DNA of 64,000 bases from Datura wrightii. Taxonomy: Eukaryota; Streptophyta; Magnoliopsida; Solanales; Solanaceae. Under the pieces are notes generated by a model. That model ran no database searches. It saw only the letters and a list, made by a program, of their open reading frames with translations, and was not told the DNA's origin. The translations under genes were made by a program, and so were the position numbers. The stretch spans positions 61,830,001-61,894,000 of the forward strand of contig JASDFA010000006.1 in the NCBI GenBank assembly GCA_035772735.1, given 5' to 3'. Positions 34,212 through 44,975 of this stretch are shown one piece after another. The first letter of the stretch is position 1. The number at the start of each line of letters is the position of its first letter.

Positions 34212-34640
34212 AAATTTGCCACAATGGTGGTACACGATAGACCACAGGAAGAAGAAGAGGGAAAACGGGTCACGATGCCCTTTAAACTGAGCGGGCCACA
34301 CTAGGTCAAAGGTTGGGTCAAGCATTTAAAATGTAGTCAAAGATACGAACCACTCTTTAGACTGTAGATACTCCCAAAAGAAAAGATACGCCCAGCTCAA
34401 TAAAGCAATTTACGATCTAATATATGGACCGTTATTTCAGTATGCGGTCTGCAAGTTGGACCGTTACTCAAACTTAGAAATTTGACCACTTTTTTTTTCT
34501 GGCTTCTGATTTATGGTACAACTCACAATCTGCATTTTCAATATGGGGTCCATGTCTGCACCCATAAATAGGAAGCTGAAGCTCCTTCTATGCCTTTTTC
34601 AATTTTCTCCCATTGTTTTGGTGTCAAACCTGCACTTGTT
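34212..34640 (+). other. Unresolved LTR- or promoter-like sequence
   Basis: No gene. Repeated GGACCGTTA and GGTCTGCAAG words and CCATAAATAGG (about 34563-34572) look like a plus-strand U3 with TATA box, but no terminus is recognised. Confidence 0.3.
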
Positions 34641-34661
34641 AATGGACATTATTCTAAAACA

Positions 34662-34780
34662 CTTGAGTTGCCTCCAAAGAAGTACTTGATTTAACATTGC
34701 ATCACTACATGAATACTACACTTGGTGTATCATCCCTTGAGTTTCCTGCCAAGAAGCACCTTATTTAACATCGCAGCATG
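34662..34780 (-). repeat. Tandem duplication of the post-gag-protease motif in element I
   Basis: On the minus strand, two units offset by 74 bp each contain CGATGTTAAATAAGGTGC or its variant followed by GGCAGGAAACTCAAG or GGAGGCAACTCAAG. The motif corresponds to 29993-30045 in element B. Confidence 0.6.
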
Positions 34781-34799
34781 ATGCATGATACTTGGATCA

Positions 34800-35675
34800 G
34801 CATATGGGTGAGTCATCCCTCGGCTGGGACGTCCTCAACTACTTTCTTCCTTTGGAGCCATAATGATATCGTTTCACCTGTTTGCTCTTAGCCTTCTTAT
34901 TTTTGGGTTTCCTTCTTCCTCGATGCTTGGTTTTGCTCTTCTTCATCATCAATGTTTTGAATGATTTTCTCAACCATAGTTATACTCCTATATTTGTTTG
35001 GAAACACATGCCCGTTTCCTGACTTGAAGGTTATTATTTTGTCATTGATTTAAAGCCCGATCTCATGTTTTTTAGAGTCCATCAGAGCTCTTCCGGTGGC
35101 AAGAAAGGGTCTCCCAAGAATGATGGGTATATCCATGTCCATTACACAGTTCAAAACAAAAAGTCAGCCGGAAGTATGAATTTTTCGATCTTCACCCACA
35201 CATCTTCTACCACTCCTTCTAGCTTTTTAATCAACTTATCAGCAATTTAAAGCCGAATGGAGGTGGATTTTAACATTGTCAGCCCTAAGAACTTATAGAT
35301 AGCTAGAGGCATCAATTTAATGCTTGCCTCGTTATAACATAGAGCTTGCAAATAGTCATACTACCCAATGTTGCATGGAATGGTAAACTCCCTAAGGTCT
35401 CCCTTTTTCTCCACATATGTTCCAGCAAATATGGCACTAACTTGGTGGGTTATTGGGATCACATCTTCCTCACTTAGCCTCTTCTTTGTTAGAAACTCTT
35501 TCAAGTATTTGGCAAATCCGGGCATCTCTTTTAAAGCATCAATGATTGGAAGCCACAATGTAGCCTTCTTTAACCTCTCGATTTGCTTATCAATTGCTGC
35601 CACTAAAGTTTGCTTAGCCATTCTTTGAGGAAAGGGAGGAAGAGGCTGAGGATAGGATTTAGCAATATCACCCAC
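34800..35675 (-). pseudogene. Element I: Athila/Tat-type aspartic protease region
   Basis: Minus-strand coding with several stops. It runs from the linker YPQPLPPFPQRMAK through LKEMPGFAKYLKEFLTKK and GDLREFTIPCNIG. After a stop and drift come ASIKLMPLAIYKFLGL and DIPIILGRPFLATGRALMDS. These are the conserved segments around retropepsin in Athila and Tat elements; the catalytic Asp-Ser/Thr-Gly motif is not preserved (the ALCYNEASIKLMP stretch stands where it should be). Coding fades before 34800, and no RT follows. The protease would have processed the gag-pol polyprotein. It is clearly a dead copy. Confidence 0.7.
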
Positions 35676-37261
35676 TTTCTACTTCTCCTTTGCCTTCCTT
35701 TGTGAACCACTGTCACCTTATCACTAGAAATATCAACAAGTGGTTTCAACATCACCTCTTTTTCAACATCCTTTCTCTTCACCTCACTACCTACATCAAC
35801 ATTTGTACCACACAACTTATCAACTTTGGAATGTAGCATTTTGCATCTCTGAGTCACTATAGCCATGAAATGAGCATTAGAGCTACCTCCATTGTTTTTG
35901 GGATGTCATGGTGTCACTAGGAAGTTGACACTTCTACTTCAGATTGTGCTCTCCAAAGAGGTCTCTCATTTGTTTTTCCAACTTTTGAATAGAGGAAGTG
36001 TGGGAGCTAACAACTTAGTCAAACTCTTGAGATAATATCGAATCTCTCCCTATTTGAGAGCACTTTCTCCAATATGTCTTTAATTCTGGAAACCCCTTGG
36101 TATTCTGATTGACGATCCTCCAATTATTAGAAATAGATGATGGCTCTCTTTGTGGCTTGCATCGGTTAGAACTTTGATTTCCAATATTTCCATCTTGCCA
36201 TATTTGAATCGAGCCTCCATAGTCATTCCTAGCATAATATTGGACTTGACTTTACGGTTGAGGTCTTTATTTGCTTTGATAATTGTTCTATCGATGACTT
36301 TAATTTTATTGATAGAGTAGCCTTGGATAACCATCCAGTGCATTACTACATAGTTAACATCTTCAAATTGTGTCGGTGGTTGGTCTTAAAACTATTAACC
36401 ATAGTACGAAGGAGGACATGCCTGTGCATAGTGAGGTGGAACCCCTGGTCCTTCTTCCACTACATTTACCTTGTTGACCTTACTTTCGATCAATTTCTTT
36501 GAAAATAATGAAGATTTATGGCCACAAAATCCATCATTTGGTCTCGCTCTTAGTTATCCTTCATCAAATAAGTTAATAAAGGAGTACCCAAATTCAAACT
36601 GCTGCTTTGGTCTCTAGTGTGTCACACATCGTTGTGCTTTGAGATTTTGTCAAGTATGGTGGCTATGCAATATATGCTTCATCCATGAAATAGCCTTCTA
36701 CTGCATTGTTAGCCATAGATTAAGCAATGGGTCAAGAACAACATAGAACTTCTCATGAAAAATATTCTCGGAGAACCCATGGGTGGGATCCCTAAGGAAA
36801 TATTTCTTGAAACGCTTCCATACTTCAAACAACAGTTACCACCAAAGCTGCCAGAAATAAAAATCCCTTTTCTCGGCCATCTTGTTAGGTGGGAACCACT
36901 TCCTTAGGAAAGTGTTGACAAGCTTCATCCAGGTATGGATTGAGTTGGGGGGTAGAAGGTGCAACCAGTCACGGGCCTCCCCTACCACGGAGTACTTGAA
37001 GAATTTAAGATGAATTGAATTATCAGATTCATTATTCTGCTTATGCATGTTTCACACCTCCAAAAAAGTTCTTAAGATGTTGGTGCAGATCTTGTTAGGG
37101 GAATTGTAAAACTACCCTTCTGCCTTTAGCATTATATAAACACTCTTGTCAATCTTGAGTATGGGAGAAGTAACCCTTGGAGAGATAATGGCAGTTTCAT
37201 AGTCTATGTCTTGGTTGACCTCCACGAATACATTATCCAACTCATCTTGAGGATTTTCCAT
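35676..37261 (-). pseudogene. Element I: Athila/Tat-type gag
   Basis: Minus strand from ATG 37261 (MENPQDELDNVFVEVNQ). The best-preserved part, 36836-37048, reads HLKFFKYSVVGEARDWLHLL and TFLRKWFPPNKMAEKR, the hallmark of the retroviral gag core domain (Leu-Pro-x-x-Ser followed by Phe-x-x-Lys/Arg-Phe/Trp-Pro-Pro). Downstream, many frame changes occur, but KVDKLCGTNVDVG (35790-35830) leads into the protease linker. There is no cysteine knuckle that I can recognise. Position and order (gag, then protease to the left) fix the orientation. The PBS and 5' LTR are missing, since LTR fragment O begins at 37359. Confidence 0.65.
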
Positions 37262-37358
37262 CTTACACTTGAATCACAAGTAGAAGCACAACAAGTGCGA
37301 CAAAGTAGGTTCAAAATAAAGAAAAAAATTGAACAACTCAATAGGACCTATTCCTAAT

Positions 37359-37930
37359 TGTTACACCCCAAAAGTCCTTAAGATTAGACCCTAGACTTGG
37401 AATAGAAACTAACAGAAAAAAATCTAAAATTTCTCAGAACAACTCATTGTACGAGCTGTGGTATGATTGGATGAATCGTTAGTGGAGTCATGGTATGCCT
37501 TAGAAGTTTCATCCCTCAAACAATGAGTCCATACCATGAGTCATGGTAGGATGGTACGACTCGTGGTCATGAGTCATTGTTTGTGTCCGCAGAAGGAGTC
37601 ATGATGGAACACATCACAAAATAACTCATTCGACCTTGTAATGATTTGTGGGATGAAGTTCAGAAAATTGTGTAAGATGGATTCCCTGACCACGAGTCAT
37701 GTTACAACTCGTGGTAAGAAAGGATGAGTCGTTGTAGGAGGGCCTTGTATGGAGATCAGAGATGTGAAAAATCAGGACCAACTTGTAATTGACTCGTGGT
37801 GACAACTAACTACTTGTGGTGTGAGTAGTGATGACTGGCAGGTTGTTTTTAATTGCTCTTTCCTAAGGGTACTTTCATAATTTTTTATACTTTTAACTCC
37901 TAAATTTTCATTTGACCCTTAACCTGAGCC
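37359..37930 (+). mobile_element. O: start of a chromovirus-type LTR, plus strand
   Basis: Starts TGTTACACCCCAAAAGTCC and has the U3 array of ACTCGTGGT and GAGTCATGG words (37440-37830). It passes into sequence related to element H just before the insertion site of element C. Right edge approximate. Confidence 0.6.
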
Positions 37931-38091
37931 TACATGATAACCCACATGTTACACCCCGTAAATTCTTGACATGTAGATGGCCTATTCGCATGTTGGTTAA
38001 GAGTTTTAGAATGTCATACATGCTAGAAAAAGGCCCGGGGAAGACCGGACAAGCGTCGCATCAAACCATCGCAGGAGGAGGCCAGGGCAGA

Positions 38092-38159
38092 CCCCCTCCG
38101 CGATGGCAACGTGCCACGGAGGAAATCCTCCGCGATGGCCAATGTGCCACGGAGGGGGG
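38092..38159 (+). repeat. Tandem U3 palindromes of LTR C
   Basis: Two direct repeats of a unit starting CCTCCGCGATGGC and ending GTGCCACGGAGG, separated by AAAT. Each folds on itself (CCTCCG with CGGAGG, TGGCA with TGCCA), and the pair is bounded by CCCCC and GGGGG. The 3' LTR has the same pair at about 45119-45188. The words CTCCGCGATGG and GTGYCACGGAGG are those of the A/B LTR palindromes. Confidence 0.85.
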
Positions 38160-38173
38160 TGTCCAGGCCTAAG

Positions 38174-38181
38174 TATATAAA
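38174..38181 (+). promoter_or_regulatory. TATA box of C 5' LTR
   Basis: TATATAAA, 15 bp after the palindromes; the 3' LTR has it at 45204-45211. Confidence 0.7.
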
Positions 38182-39714
38182 GCCCCACTTCATTTTTTGT
38201 TCATTTTCCATTCTTATTTCCAGAAACCGAATAGAGAATAGAGACGAACGAGGTTTCAATATAAAATTCATCAGATTATGCCGTCAAACGCGGTCCAAAC
38301 TCAAATTAACCCTGGATACTGAAGTATAAAGTTGCAGAGAGCATTCCTACAGAGTTAGTTTCGTGAAATTTGGCCGGTGAACCATCGTCCTACCGAGCTA
38401 AGGTAAGTGGAATTGCTCCAAACTAGTGTCAATATACTCCTAGCCCTAAAGTGAGCATTTCTCCCTTCTGGACTTCCAGGAAATAGCGAGTTTTCGGTTG
38501 TTCTTCGATAAGTCAAAGTTTGGGCTATATATATATTCAAAGTAGTATTTTCTTCCAGAATATTGATGAATTTTGTTCTTATTGCTATGAATATAAATGC
38601 AGTTGGAAGAAATAGCTGCAAATTAGCCGAGTTACGCCAGATACTCAGAAAGTTAACGGACAAGGTATGTAAAGCCAGTTTCTTCGGCAAGCTAGTAGTT
38701 CTGGAATGGTAAAATAGTTCAAGTGTCAGTAGAAGGTTTCAGAAACCGTATATTATGCTTAGTATAAATTTTAGTACGATGTTGGAAACATCTTGTCATG
38801 TGTAGCGTGAAACTTACTAGCACGATATAAATTCTAGTAGAAAGTTTCATAAACAGTACAGCATACCTAGTATGTAATTTAGTAAAGTATGTCAGGATTT
38901 ATCGTGTTCAGCCGGAACTTAGTAGGTAATATAAGTTCTCGTAAAGTATTTCCAAAATAAAATAGTGGCTTAATATGGATTTTAGGAAGCATGTTAGAAA
39001 TAGTAAATCATGTTTATCATGAACCTTAGTTATACAACATGATTCTCAGCAGAAATATTATATCTTGTTTCAGTATCAGATTCAGCACAGTATGATAGAA
39101 ATTACATATATACCATTATCAGTTTCAGCATGTATTATATATACACACAATACAATCATTAGCTTAAGCATGTATCGTATGCAGTTAATATTATCAGTTG
39201 AGACTTGACTGTATTGTTTTGGGTTGGATTACCTAACATTCATGACAGCCCCAGGGTTAATAGCTGTATCGACTCATCCGCCAGAGGGCGAGGATGCGTC
39301 ACTCTACGGAGTGGCTTGCCGTTCCCTAGGGGACGAAGATGCGATGCCAATTTCCCCATATTTTGCCTTGGTCGGCTTTTATACACCCCCATCGAGCGGG
39401 TACATCTGGGGTGTTGATTTAGGAGTCCTCCGGACTCAGGTACAGTTATAGTTAGGGGCTTAGCAGGTCCAAGTGCATACCCAGGGGACCGTCAGGATGC
39501 TTATAGTTACTACGGGAGATGGGATGATCGGGGTAGGGGTATAGGTTGCGTGTTGGTTGTACCTTCCAGCTTATGGGGGCCAGGTAAGGTTTATGTGTGC
39601 TATGTTTTGTATGTTATGCAATATTATGCCATGTTACATAGTTATGAATAGATAGACAGTAGAATTCTACGTTACCAGGTGCCAGTCATGCCTCCTAAGG
39701 CGGGGCTTGACAAA

Positions 39715-39727
39715 CTTGATATTAGCG
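39715..39727 (+). other. Element C: degenerate primer binding site
   Basis: TTGATATTAGCGC directly after the 5' LTR, in place of TTGGTATCAGAGC (initiator tRNA-Met). The mismatches suggest decay since insertion. The following GGAGTCTACAAGCCG leader is typical of this lineage. Confidence 0.65.
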
Positions 39728-39929
39728 CAGGTCGTATCCCAAGGAGTCTACAAGCCGTGCTAAGTAGAGTCTTTCCTATGGATTTGTTGTGCACCACATA
39801 CTATAGGCAGGAGGCTTCAAGGCATGATAGGATGGTTGCTTTTTATTCTTATTCAGTCGTGCTGTAGAGCGGTATAGTATAGGGTTGAGTCCCTAGAGCT
39901 TACTATATTCTTTGGTTACAGATAAATTG

Positions 39930-41312
39930 TCAGGCCAGCGACATCCTATCACAGGCCGGAGATTGGATATTGTAGCAGGGGAAGGCACCAGCAGGGTGCC
40001 TCACCCTCGTTTAGAAACAGCCCGATCAGAGGGCAATACAGAGGCGTCGTCCCAACCTTCTCAATAGTCCCCACCACATTAGGAGCCACTTGGGGCGACA
40101 CCACCTCCAGTAGTCCTTATACCGATACCGTCCGACCAGGAGGTCAGGAGTGCGGTAGTCATGTTAGCACAAATGATGGCTGCTCAGCGTCAGCCGATGC
40201 CGTCTACAGTTGCCGAATCGTCAGGAGGGCCCGGTAGTTCGAGGGTCCGGGAATTTTTGGCTCTGAATCCCCCACAGTTTATAGGTACGGACTGGACAGA
40301 GGACCCTCAGAATTTTCTAGATCAGATGCAGAGAATTTTCAGGGTTATGCATGCCACGCCTATAGAATCGGTTGAATTGGCAACATTCCGGTTACGGGAC
40401 ATCGCCGTGTTGTGGTATGAAAGCTTAGAAAGGTCCCGAGGGAGAGATGTTTCCCCTCCGACCTGGTCCAGCTTCTCAGGAGCTTTTCTGGATCACTATT
40501 TGCCACGGGAGATTCGGCAGGCCCGGGTGGATCAGTTTTTACATTTAGAGCAGGGGGCCATGAGTGTTCGGGAATACGCCTTGCGGTTTGATTCTTTGGC
40601 CCGGTATGCACCAGCCTTTGTTGATACCATGGCGTCCAGAGTACACTACTTCATTATGGGGTTGAATCCAGAATATGTTGAGACTTGTATTACGGCTACA
40701 CTGCGAGATGACATGGATATTGCCCGAGTTCAGGCATTCGCCCAAAATATTGAGGGCATCAGGCAGCGGCAGTGGGAGATCAGGAGGACAAGTCAGGAAC
40801 AACGCCGTAGGGATAGGCCAGTTGAATTACAGAGGGAGGTTCAGGGAGGACCCAGGCCATGATTGTTAGATAGGCCACCCAGACCCCCGCCTCCACCACA
40901 GCCGCAGAGGGTCAAATTTAGTTGCAGGGGGCAATCAGAGACTGGCAGAGGCTCGCAGACCGCTGATTCACCATTACAGAGGAGGGTGGAGTAGAGTAGG
41001 TATACCCTACCACTTTGCCCTATATGCAGTCGATGCGATTCTGGAGCATGTAGATACGGCTCCACCGGATGTTATATTTGTGGCCAAGAGGGTCATCTGA
41101 TAAGAGATTGTCCAGCCAGAGGTCAGGATGACCGGGATAAATAGGACAGGGAATTCGCAGGGTCACGAGCTTTAGTATCCTCGGCAGGGTGCAGGCCCTC
41201 AGTTTCAGCAGGTAGAGGTCGGGGCAGATCAAGGGCCTCCAGTGTAGGTGCGGGTCCAAGCCGCACATATGCTTTACCAGGGAGGCAGGATTCAGAAGCG
41301 TCACCTAATGTT
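39930..41312 (+). pseudogene. Element C gag
   Basis: Gag and pol share one frame from before 40161 to about 42150. The intact 233-codon stretch from 40161 holds the retroviral gag core (FLALNPPQFIG, WYESLERSRG, YLPREIRQARVDQFLHLEQG, RFDSLARYAPAF). Further on in the same frame, after stops at 40860 (CGA to TGA likely), 40994 and 41140, a canonical knuckle CYICGQEGHLIRDC starts at 41070. Gag packages element RNA into virus-like particles. Upstream of 40161 gag-like residues continue with further stops, so the true start is near or before 39930. Neighbours are the 5' LTR and PBS on the left and the protease in frame on the right. Confidence 0.8.
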
Positions 41313-44300
41313 GTGACAGGTATGATGACTATCTACTCATACCCTGCTTATGTATTGATTGATCCAGGATCTACTCTGTCCTACGTTACCCCATTTGTGG
41401 CTCAAAAGTTTAGTGTTGCACCAGAGTTGCTTCAGCAACCCTTTTCAGTATCCACACCCGTCGGTGACTCCATAATAGCTAGAAGGGTCTATCGAGGGTG
41501 TACAGTAGAGGTTGCTGATCGTCAGACTATAGTAGATCTGGTAGAATTAGAGATGATTGATTTCGATGCCATTATGGGTATGGATTGGTTAGTGCCGTGC
41601 TATGCCAATGTAGAATGCTGGACCAAAACGGTCTGATTCCACTTTCCAAGGGAGGCAATACGAGAGTGGAAGGGCAGCAGAACTACACCAAAAGGTAGGT
41701 TTATTTCCTATCTTCAGGCAAGAAAGTTGATAGCCAAGGGGTGAATTTACCATATTATTAGAGTTCAGGATGTTCGAGTAGAGCCTCCGACTCTCCAGTC
41801 TGTTTCAGTGGTGAATGAATTCCCAGATGTATTTCAAGATGAGTTACCTGGTATTCCCCTAGAAAGGGAAATAGATTTTGCAATTGATTTACTACCAGAA
41901 ACTCATCCCATATCAATTCCTCCATATCGTATGGCTCCTGCTAAACTCAGAGAATTAAAGCAGCAGCTGAAAGATCTATTAGATAAGGGCTTTATCAGGC
42001 TGAGTACTTCACCTGGCGGTGCGCCAGTTCTATTTGTGAGAAAGAAGGACGACTCACTCCGCATGTGTATAGACTACCGACAGTTGAATAAGGTTACAAT
42101 CAAGAATAAGTATCCGCTTCCCAGAATAGGCGATTTGTATGATCAGCTATAGGGGGCCAGATATTTTTCCAAGATTTACTTATGGTCCGGACCATCAGGT
42201 TCGAGATCGTGAAAGGGACATTCCAAAGACTGCCTTCAGGACCAGATACAACCATTTTGAATTCCTAGTCATGTCCTTTGGGCTGACGAATGCCCCAACA
42301 GTATTTATGGACCTGATGAACAACATCTTCAAACCATACCTGGACCTATTCATGATAGTGTTTATTGATGATATTTTGGTGTACTCTCGCTCCGAGGCAG
42401 ACCACCAGGCTCATTTACGGACAGTGCTCCATATTCTCAAGGACTGTTAGTTGTATGCCAAGTTCTCTAAATGTGAATTTTGGTTGAATTCAGTGGATTC
42501 CTTGGGAAACATCGTGTCGGATGCTGGTATATAGGTAGACACGCAGAAAATACAGGTAGTAAAAACATGGCCCAGACCTACCACTCCGACCAAAGTCTAC
42601 AGTTTTCTGGGATTAGCAGGATACTACAAAAGATTTGTTGAAGGATTCTCCACCATAGCGGCACCTCTAACTAAGATGACGCAAAAAGCAGTAAAGTTTC
42701 AGTGGACGGAGGCATGTGAGCAGAGTTTCCAGGAATTGAAAGACAGGTTGACCTCTGCCCCAGTGTTAGCATTGTCAGAAGGTACAGAGGGTTATGCAGT
42801 TTATTATGATGCTTCGGGTATTGGGTTAGGATGTGTGTTGTTGCAGCACAGAAAAGTGATTGCTTATGCTTCCAGACAGTTGAGGAAACACGAAAAGAAT
42901 TATTCTACCCATGACTGGAACTAGCCGCAGTGATCCATGCCATAAAGATATGGAGACATTACTTGTATGGCGTTCATGTGGATATTTTCACTGATCATAA
43001 GAGCCTACAATATATCTTCACCTAGAGAGAGTTGAACTTATGACAGCGTCGCTGGTTGGAATTGTTGAAAGATTATGATGTAAATATTCTGTATCACCCA
43101 GGCAGAGCCAACGTAGTAGCAGATGCCCTTAGCCGTAAGTCTATGGGGAGTTTGGTGTACTTGTAGCCCGAGCAGTGGGATGGCCCGAGAAGTACACCAG
43201 TTAGCCAGTTTAGCCATTCGTGTAGCAAAAACAGAGGACAACAGAGCAGTAATTCAGAACATCGTGGTGTCGTCATTAGTTATGGAGGTAAAGGAACGGC
43301 AGTATGAAGATTCTAACATGGTTCAGCTTAAATACAGATTTCAACAAGGGAAAGTGCCGGATTTTCAGGTAACTGAGGATGAAGTGTTGCAATGTAAAGG
43401 CCGCCTTTGTGTTCCAAATATTTCAGGGCTTCGCCAGCAGATTATGAGCGAGGCACATTACGCCCGCTATTCTCTCCACCCAGGCGCGACGAAAATGTAC
43501 CATGATATTAAAGAAATCTACTGGTGGCCAGGTATGAAGAGGGAAATAGCAGAATTCGTAGCCCAGTGTCCTAACTGCCAGCAAGTAAAAGCGAAACACC
43601 AAAAACCAGGCAGATTGACTCAAGACATAGCTATGCCTCTTTGGAAGTGGGAAGTAGTAAATATGGATTTTGTAGCGGGATTACCCCGTACCAGACATAG
43701 AAATGACTCGATTTAGGTAGTTGTTGACAGGCTGACAAAATCAGCCCACTTTTTGCTAGTAAGGGCTACTCTCTCTGCTAAAGATTATGCTGAGTTGTAT
43801 ATCAGAGAAATAGTTAGACTGCACGGTGTTCCAGTATCCATCATCTCTAATAGAGGGGCGCAATTTACAGCTAAATTTTGGCAATCATTTCAGAGAGGCC
43901 TGGGAACATAGATTAATCTGAGCACAGCATTCCACCCTCAGACAGATGGACAGGCAGAACACACTATATAGACGCTCGAGGATATATTGCGAGCGTGTGT
44001 GTTGGACTTTAGAGGTAGCTGGGATGAGTATTTACCACTTATTGAGTTTGCTTATAATAATAGTTACCACTCAGCTATCCAAATGGCGCCCTATGAGGCT
44101 TTCTATGGGCGAAAATACAGATCGTCGGTTGGCTGGTTTGAAATAGGAGACTCAACGCTGATTGGGCCAGATATTATTCATCATTCAGAAGAAAAGGTAA
44201 AGCTTATCAGAGAACGCCTACTGACTTCTCAGAGCCGCCAGAAATCGTATGCTGATGTGCGGCGCAGAAACCTGGAATTTAATGTGAATGATTGGGTGTT

Positions 44301-44706
44301 TTTGAAAGTTTGTCTGACGAAAGGGGTGATGAGATTTGACAAGAAAGGCAATCTTAGCCCGAGATTAGTTGGGCCTTATCAGATCTGTTGAAGAATAGAC
44401 CAAGTAGCATACGAGTTGAACTTGCCACCAGAATTAGAGTCTGTTCACCTAGTTTTCCACGTGTCCATGCTGAGGAAGTATATAGGAGACCCCTCTAGAG
44501 TTGTCCCCATTCAGGATGTCCAGGTTACGGAGGAGCTGGCTTATGAAGAGGTTTCAGTAGCCATACTGGACAGGCAGATTCGAAGGTTGAGAACTAAAGA
44601 TGTTGCTTCTGTCAAGGTGTTATGGCGTAATAGGAACCTAGAGGAAATGACTTGGGAAGCAGAGGAAGATATGAAAGTCAGATATCCTCAACTATTTCAG
44701 ACTTAA
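41313..44706 (+). pseudogene. Element C pol: protease, RT, RNase H, integrase, chromodomain-like tail
   Basis: Protease: VLIDPGSTLSYV and IMGMDWL. RT: CIDYRQLNKVT, then SKIYL where the motif A aspartate is replaced by Tyr, then FIDDILVYS. RNase H: YYDASGIGLG and FTDHKSLQYI. Integrase: the zinc-binding HHCC segment (HYARYSLHPG, CPNCQQVK), first catalytic Asp in VNMDFVAGLP, second Asp replaced by Asn in ISNRGAQF, Glu in DGQAEHT. The chromodomain-like tail is VKVLWRNRNLEEMTWEAEED. Stops lie at 41636, 42150, 43714, 43909, 43967 and 44391, with frame changes near 42175, 42915 and 43180. This is a dead polyprotein; its products would have matured Gag-Pol, copied RNA into DNA and integrated it, with the tail steering integration into heterochromatin (family knowledge). 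Confidence 0.88.
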
Positions 44707-44962
44707 TCAGGCAGAGGTACGTTAGTATAATTGTTTTATGAATTGCCTTATATTATGTGTATAAATGAAATAGTTGGCTTTAGTCTATTGCGTGATGAAT
44801 ACTATGGTATTGTGTGGAGTACCTGGATTGGACTTTTCTGCGTTTTAGGATTGTTGAGATAGTCCATATTACAGGGGGGACTCTACCAAAATTTCCCTAG
44901 AATAAGTCAAGTAAGTTAAAATTCTTATAAGTAGAAGTTTACATTCGAGGATGAATGTTCTT

Positions 44963-44975
44963 AAGGGGAGGAGGA
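44963..44975 (+). other. Element C: polypurine tract
   Basis: AAGGGGAGGAGGA directly before the 3' LTR, preceded by CATTCGAGGATGAATG, the conserved 3' edge of chromoviruses. Confidence 0.8.

Larger units (their letters stand above)
37947..39712 (+). mobile_element. Element C: 5' LTR
   Basis: From TGTTACACCCC to GCTTGACA, 1766 bp. It carries two tandem imperfect palindromes (38095-38158) immediately upstream of TATATAAA (38174-38181). Open frames inside it are not real genes. Confidence 0.93.

Noticed and set aside
38355..38690. Minus-strand 111-codon frame, repeated at 45387-45722
   Set aside because: Preserved only because the two LTRs are recent copies; it is antisense to the transcribed R/U5 region and has no recognisable domain. 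Kept as a weak possibility only.
39205..39451. Two overlapping frames in the C 5' LTR
   Set aside because: They lie in LTR sequence that also occurs in the 3' LTR with frame-breaking differences.
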